In this document: positions 31,916 through 32,937 of the stretch, in pieces | Layout: each line of letters starts with the position of its first letter | Numbering within the stretch: the first letter of the stretch is position 1 | Origin: an uncultured Planctomycetaceae bacterium | GTDB taxonomy: Bacteria > Planctomycetota > Planctomycetia > Planctomycetales > Planctomycetaceae | Assembly (NCBI GenBank): GCA_903861195.1 | Contig: CAIOTJ010000236.1 | Coordinates: 1-32,937, forward strand | Length of the DNA stretch: 32,937 nucleotides | Direction of reading: 5' to 3' | Notes under the pieces: generated by a model | The model's database searches: none | Told to the model about the DNA's origin: nothing | What the model saw: only the letters and a program-made list of their open reading frames with translations | Translations under genes and position numbers: made by a program

Positions 31916-32937
31916 ATGTCTTCTTCCGATGCTCCCCCGTCCTCCACGGGGGGTCCGCGCCCCCTGGCGTTTCAGTCGCCCCAGGGAGATCTGGCGTTGT
32001 TGGCCGGCTCGGCCAGCACTCTGTTGGCCCAGGCCGTCGCTCGTGAATTGGGGGTCCCTCTCTCTCCGGGCCAGGCCCAGTACTTCAGTGAGGGGAACGT
32101 GTTTGTCCGCGTGCTCGAAAACGTGCGCGGGCGGGATGTGTTCGTCATCCAGGGGGTGCATTACCCCGTCAATGACAACTTCATGGAGCTGCTGTTCTGG
32201 ATCGACGCCCTGCGGCGGGCCAGTGCCCAGCAGGTGACGGCGGTTATTCCGTTCTTTTCGTACGCCAAGGGAGACAAGAAAGACGAGCCCCGGGTGTCGA
32301 TTCGGGCGCGGGTGTGTGCCGACGCCCTCGAGGCGGCCGGCTGCGACCGCGTGCTCACGATGGACCTGCACAGTCCGCAGATCCAGGGTTTCTTCCGGAT
32401 CCCGGTCGACCACCTCTACAGCCGGAATGTGCTGTGCGAGCACATCAAGTCGCTGGGCATTCCCGACCTGGTGGTGTGCAGTCCCGACATTGGATTCGCC
32501 AAGGACGCGTCGGCGTTTGCGAACCTGCTGGGGGTGCCGATGGCGATTGGGCACAAGACCCGCCCGGCCCACGACGAGAAGGCGGTGGTGCTGGAACTGA
32601 TTGGCGACGTGCGCGGCAAGAACGTGCTGCTGGTGGACGACTTCACGATCACTGGAGGAACGCTGATCGCGATGGCCGACGTGCTCAAGTCGCGCGGCGC
32701 GAACGACATCTACGCGGCGGTGACGCACGCCGTGCTGTCGCGCGGGGCGGCGACAAAAATCGGGGCCAGCGCGATCAGGCAGATGTTTGTGACCGACACG
32801 ATCGAGTACCGGATGGAGCCGTTTCCGCCGAACATTTCCGTCGTTTCGATCGCCCCGCTGTTCGCGCAGGCGATCCGCTCCATCCACGACCGCACCAGCA
32901 TCAGCGATCTGTTCCACGCCCGGCCGATTCCGCGGCG
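31916..32937 (+). CDS. prs: Ribose-phosphate pyrophosphokinase (3' end outside window)
   Basis: 340 residues are visible from the ATG at 31916 with no stop before the window end; E. coli Prs has 315, so only a short tail is missing. It makes PRPP from ribose 5-phosphate and ATP for nucleotide, His and Trp synthesis. Seen here: V-L-T-M-D-L-H-S with the active-site His, Q-I-Q-G-F-F, the catalytic Lys/Arg pair in H-K-T-R-P, and the PRPP loop L-V-D-D-F-T-I-T-G-G-T-L. Odd points: the flexible-loop region reads F-F-S-Y-A-K-G-D-K-K-D-E-P-R instead of the usual Y-A-R-Q-D, and D-D-F-T-I-T-G-G replaces D-D-M-I-D-T-G-G, so it belongs to a divergent subgroup, possibly with altered allosteric control. Confidence 0.94.
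   Translation, partial: MSSSDAPPSSTGGPRPLAFQSPQGDLALLAGSASTLLAQAVARELGVPLSPGQAQYFSEGNVFVRVLENVRGRDVFVIQGVHYPVNDNFMELLFWIDALRRASAQQVTAVIPFFSYAKGDKKDEPRVSIRARVCADALEAAGCDRVLTMDLHSPQIQGFFRIPVDHLYSRNVLCEHIKSLGIPDLVVCSPDIGFAKDASAFANLLGVPMAIGHKTRPAHDEKAVVLELIGDVRGKNVLLVDDFTITGGTLIAMADVLKSRGANDIYAAVTHAVLSRGAATKIGASAIRQMFVTDTIEYRMEPFPPNISVVSIAPLFAQAIRSIHDRTSISDLFHARPIPR

Overview
This is a GC-rich window (AT-richer only around 24060-24540) from a member of the Planctomycetes, most likely order Planctomycetales. Evidence for the host: a Ser/Thr kinase with the planctomycete-type N-terminal region and C-terminal leucine-rich repeats; a secreted Cys-type sulfatase beside a secreted six-hairpin glycosidase; an M48 peptidase with an N-terminal zinc ribbon; a secreted PQQ-type beta-propeller; a MoxR / DUF58 / BatA-like cluster; and many GTG starts with weak Shine-Dalgarno sites. 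The species cannot be named from the sequence.

Layout. 1-539: 3' end of metF, overlapped tail-to-tail by an uncharacterised nuclease-like gene (472-1236, minus). 1362-2870 (minus): M48 peptidase, divergent from a sulfatase (3235-4800, plus), which converges on a secreted glycosidase (4860-6848, minus). 7027-9891 (minus): LRR receptor-like kinase. 10113-14591 (minus): compact information-processing operon dnaX-ybaB-recR-rpoN. 14592-15291: long non-protein spacer carrying an SRP RNA gene (ffs, minus) with its own sigma-70 promoter, seven 16-bp tandem repeats and a strong intrinsic terminator. 15292-17528 (minus): ComEA-like helix-hairpin-helix protein and RNase Y. 17529-18346: two doubtful small ORFs. 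18347-21633 (plus): tilS, argF and rph. 21749-23830 (minus): a single-chain E1 alpha/beta 2-oxoacid dehydrogenase. 23831-24604: gene-poor, partly AT-rich spacer. 24605-25870 (minus): PQQ-repeat protein, divergent from murG (26050-27147, plus). 27148-27443: REP-like palindromic repeats. 27444-31706 (minus): moxR, DUF58 and BatA-like genes, divergent from prs (31916 to the window end, plus).

Most genes are housekeeping: folate/C1 metabolism, DNA polymerase III clamp loader and recombination, RNA decay, tRNA modification and maturation, arginine synthesis, peptidoglycan synthesis, and PRPP supply. The accessory parts are the secreted hydrolases, the kinase and the MoxR cluster. No phage, transposase, CRISPR array or defence island was found.

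The most interesting signals are: (1) an A10 run in dnaX at codons 413-416, placed so that a one-base slip gives an immediate stop and a gamma-like 416-residue product; (2) the SRP RNA with a non-GNRA apical loop, followed by the 16-bp repeats, and kept in the ffs-dnaX-ybaB-recR order; (3) a repressor-like inverted repeat within the spacer of a probable moxR promoter; (4) the double-palindrome extragenic repeats at 27151-27439.
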